A stretch of 34,359 bases of DNA from Methanobrevibacter thaueri (GTDB lineage: Archaea > Methanobacteriota > Methanobacteria > Methanobacteriales > Methanobacteriaceae): the NCBI RefSeq assembly GCF_003111625.1, contig NZ_MZGS01000012.1:1-34359 (forward strand), given 5' to 3'. The position numbers were made by a program, and so were the translations under genes. The notes below the pieces were generated by a model, which was not told where the DNA came from, did not search any database, and was given only the letters and a program-made list of their open reading frames with translations. This document shows, one piece after another, positions 33,429 to 34,359 of this stretch (position 1 is the first letter of the stretch; every line of letters starts with the position of its first letter).

Positions 33429-34142
33429 TTAAACCTTAATGAAAATGTTATGAGCCATTTCACTAGGAATATTGAACTCCTCATCATCAATAGTTACCAG
33501 GTAGTGATTGCCGACCTGATTGTCATTGTATTCATACTTTATATGCTGGCCAACTTTAATGCCCGCATCGTTTATCTCTTCCAAAAGCTCATCGTTTCCA
33601 CGGACAAAAGAGATTGTGCCTTCAGTGTTTGAATTCAATTCGGAAATTGACAGCAAATTGAATTTCCTGTTTATAACTTGATCGAAATCTTTTTGTGAAT
33701 AACATTGTTGGCAACTTTCAAAATCAAAATCACAAGCAGGAATTATATTGTCATCAGGACACAGGTCAGGGTGATGCATCATGGTGCATAAAGCTCTTTC
33801 GGCTTCATCTGATAAAGTATGCTCCATCTCACAGGCTTGATCGTGGATGTTTTCCTCTTTAACCTTCAGGATATCCAAAAGGAATTTTTCCAAAATCCTA
33901 TGTTTCCTGGTAATTTTTTGAGCAATTTTCATACCCTCATCGGTTAGGATGGCCCCCTTATATGGAGTATAAGTAATATATCCTAAATCCTCTAATTTTT
34001 TAAGCATTTGAGTTACACTTCCAGGTGCAATTCCTAAATCTTTTGATAACTGTGTAGTGGATACCTGTTCTCCGTTACTACCGTTACGATAAAGAACTTC
34101 TAAGTATTCTTCGATATTTTCACTAATTTTGCTCTCTGTCAT
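33429..34142 (-). CDS. DtxR/IdeR-family metal-dependent repressor
   Basis: A 237-residue regulator with an N-terminal winged helix (VSTTQLSKDLGIAPGSVTQMLKKLEDLGYITYTPYKG), a dimerisation and metal domain, and a C-terminal FeoA/SH3-like domain (about 160-237). The metal ligands align with DtxR: His81, Glu85 and His100 for one site, and Cys104, Glu107, His108 (QACEMEH) for the other. Cys104 matches the iron-sensing DtxR/IdeR type rather than MntR. Between the metal and SH3 domains lies an unusual cysteine group, Cys128, 137, 144 and 147, around the usual HPxxCP...IP motif. ATG 34142 is chosen, with GGTGA 5 bases upstream; an in-frame GTG at 34151 lies within that site. A palindrome at its own promoter suggests autoregulation by Fe(II) or a similar metal (inference). 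Confidence 0.85.
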   Translation of the reverse strand: MTESKISENIEEYLEVLYRNGSNGEQVSTTQLSKDLGIAPGSVTQMLKKLEDLGYITYTPYKGAILTDEGMKIAQKITRKHRILEKFLLDILKVKEENIHDQACEMEHTLSDEAERALCTMMHHPDLCPDDNIIPACDFDFESCQQCYSQKDFDQVINRKFNLLSISELNSNTEGTISFVRGNDELLEEINDAGIKVGQHIKYEYNDNQVGNHYLVTIDDEEFNIPSEMAHNIFIKV

Positions 34143-34185
34143 GAAAGTCACCTTACTAGTAATATATTAATGTTTATGACTAAGA

Positions 34186-34212
34186 GTATAAAAGAGTTTT
34201 GGTAAACCTAAA
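34186..34212 (-). promoter_or_regulatory. Box A and palindromic operator of the DtxR-family gene
   Basis: On the minus strand TTTTATAC (34193-34186) is box A. Three bases upstream lies TTTTGGTAAACCTAAA (plus strand, 34197-34212), of form TTTWGG-N4-CCTAAA, resembling the TTAGG/CCTAA half-sites of DtxR-family boxes. Repressor bound there would block TBP/TFB. Confidence 0.6.
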
Positions 34213-34231
34213 ATAAGAAGTGTAAAATGTC

Positions 34232-34255
34232 TAAAAAAAGAAAAAAAGGAAAAAT
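34232..34255 (-). terminator. Oligo-T terminator of the partial gene at the right edge
   Basis: Right after the TAA stop of the partial gene, the minus strand reads ATTTTTCC followed by two T-runs of seven. No clear hairpin. Confidence 0.5.
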
Positions 34256-34260
34256 ATCAA

Positions 34261-34359
34261 TTAGAATTGCAAACTGGCATAAATACCATTTAAACTAAAT
34301 GAGTTTGTATTCCAATTGGATACTGAACCTAAAGAGTTTCTTGAGCTTGTTGCATCAGC
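34261..34359 (-). CDS. C-terminal end of a protein gene cut by the window edge
   Basis: The frame is open from the window edge to TAA at 34263-34261 and encodes 32 residues ending SFSLNGIYASLQF. The rest is rich in Ser, Asn and Thr (ADATSSRNSLGSVSNWNTN), which fits a secreted or surface protein, but too little is visible to name it. The T-runs directly downstream support a true gene end. Confidence 0.45.
   Translation of the reverse strand, partial: ADATSSRNSLGSVSNWNTNSFSLNGIYASLQF

Overview
The window comes from a methanogenic archaeon of the order Methanobacteriales, most likely Methanobrevibacter. The evidence is AT-rich DNA with archaeal box A (TTTATATA-like) promoters, Shine-Dalgarno sites of the AGGAGGTGA type, an archaeal histone, archaeal ribosomal proteins (S6e, S24e, S27ae, S28e, L7Ae, L24e), aIF2-gamma and IF2/aIF5B, Rpo7/Spt4, a GTP-dependent dephospho-CoA kinase, a homotetramer-type tRNA splicing endonuclease, and a large secreted adhesin-like protein with a papain-type protease domain. 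I see no CRISPR array, tRNA, rRNA or intact insertion sequence.

Layout. Positions 1-6.2 kb are a cell-surface region: a secreted acidic protein with a C-terminal membrane anchor, a secreted DUF1002 protein, a 1043-residue adhesin/cysteine protease and a CPBP-like membrane protease. Positions 6.3-8.6 kb, on the minus strand, hold a TIR-like protein and a compact run of dCMP deaminase, TPR-HIRAN protein and TrmO. Positions 8.8-13.1 kb, on the plus strand, hold a DUF169 protein and both halves of a heterodimeric ABC exporter. Positions 13.1-16.0 kb hold two TPR proteins and a winged-helix/FHA protein around a decayed reading frame. Positions 16.1-19.7 kb hold MetY, an iron-sulfur aldo/keto-reductase-like protein and a divergent KH/PP-loop ATPase.

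Positions 19.7-21.8 kb hold a structured intergenic element, a small secreted protein and ArgH. Positions 21.9-28.9 kb are one long leftward gene-expression cluster: L7Ae, S28e, L24e, Ndk, IF2, S6e, aIF2-gamma, PIN nuclease, Rpo7, Spt4, DPCK, S24e, S27ae. Four of its short genes or starts are resolved by strong Shine-Dalgarno sites, and it ends in a hairpin terminator. Positions 29.3-34.1 kb, all minus, hold histone, threonine synthase, TrpRS with an overlapping SpoIIM-family membrane protein, EndA and a DtxR/IdeR-like regulator. A partial gene runs off the right edge.

The most interesting signal is a 16-bp inverted repeat of form TTTWGG-N4-CCTAAA. It abuts the box A of the DtxR-family regulator gene and recurs, in the same place relative to a perfect leftward box A, between two convergent genes near 19.87 kb. 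No gene starts there. The predicted leftward transcript would carry a GGAGGT, a 6-bp hairpin and a long imperfect hairpin. This is a candidate metal-regulated small RNA. Other points are hairpin terminators that absorb the stop codon, a possible L7Ae leader structure and a TPR plus FHA-HTH gene pair.
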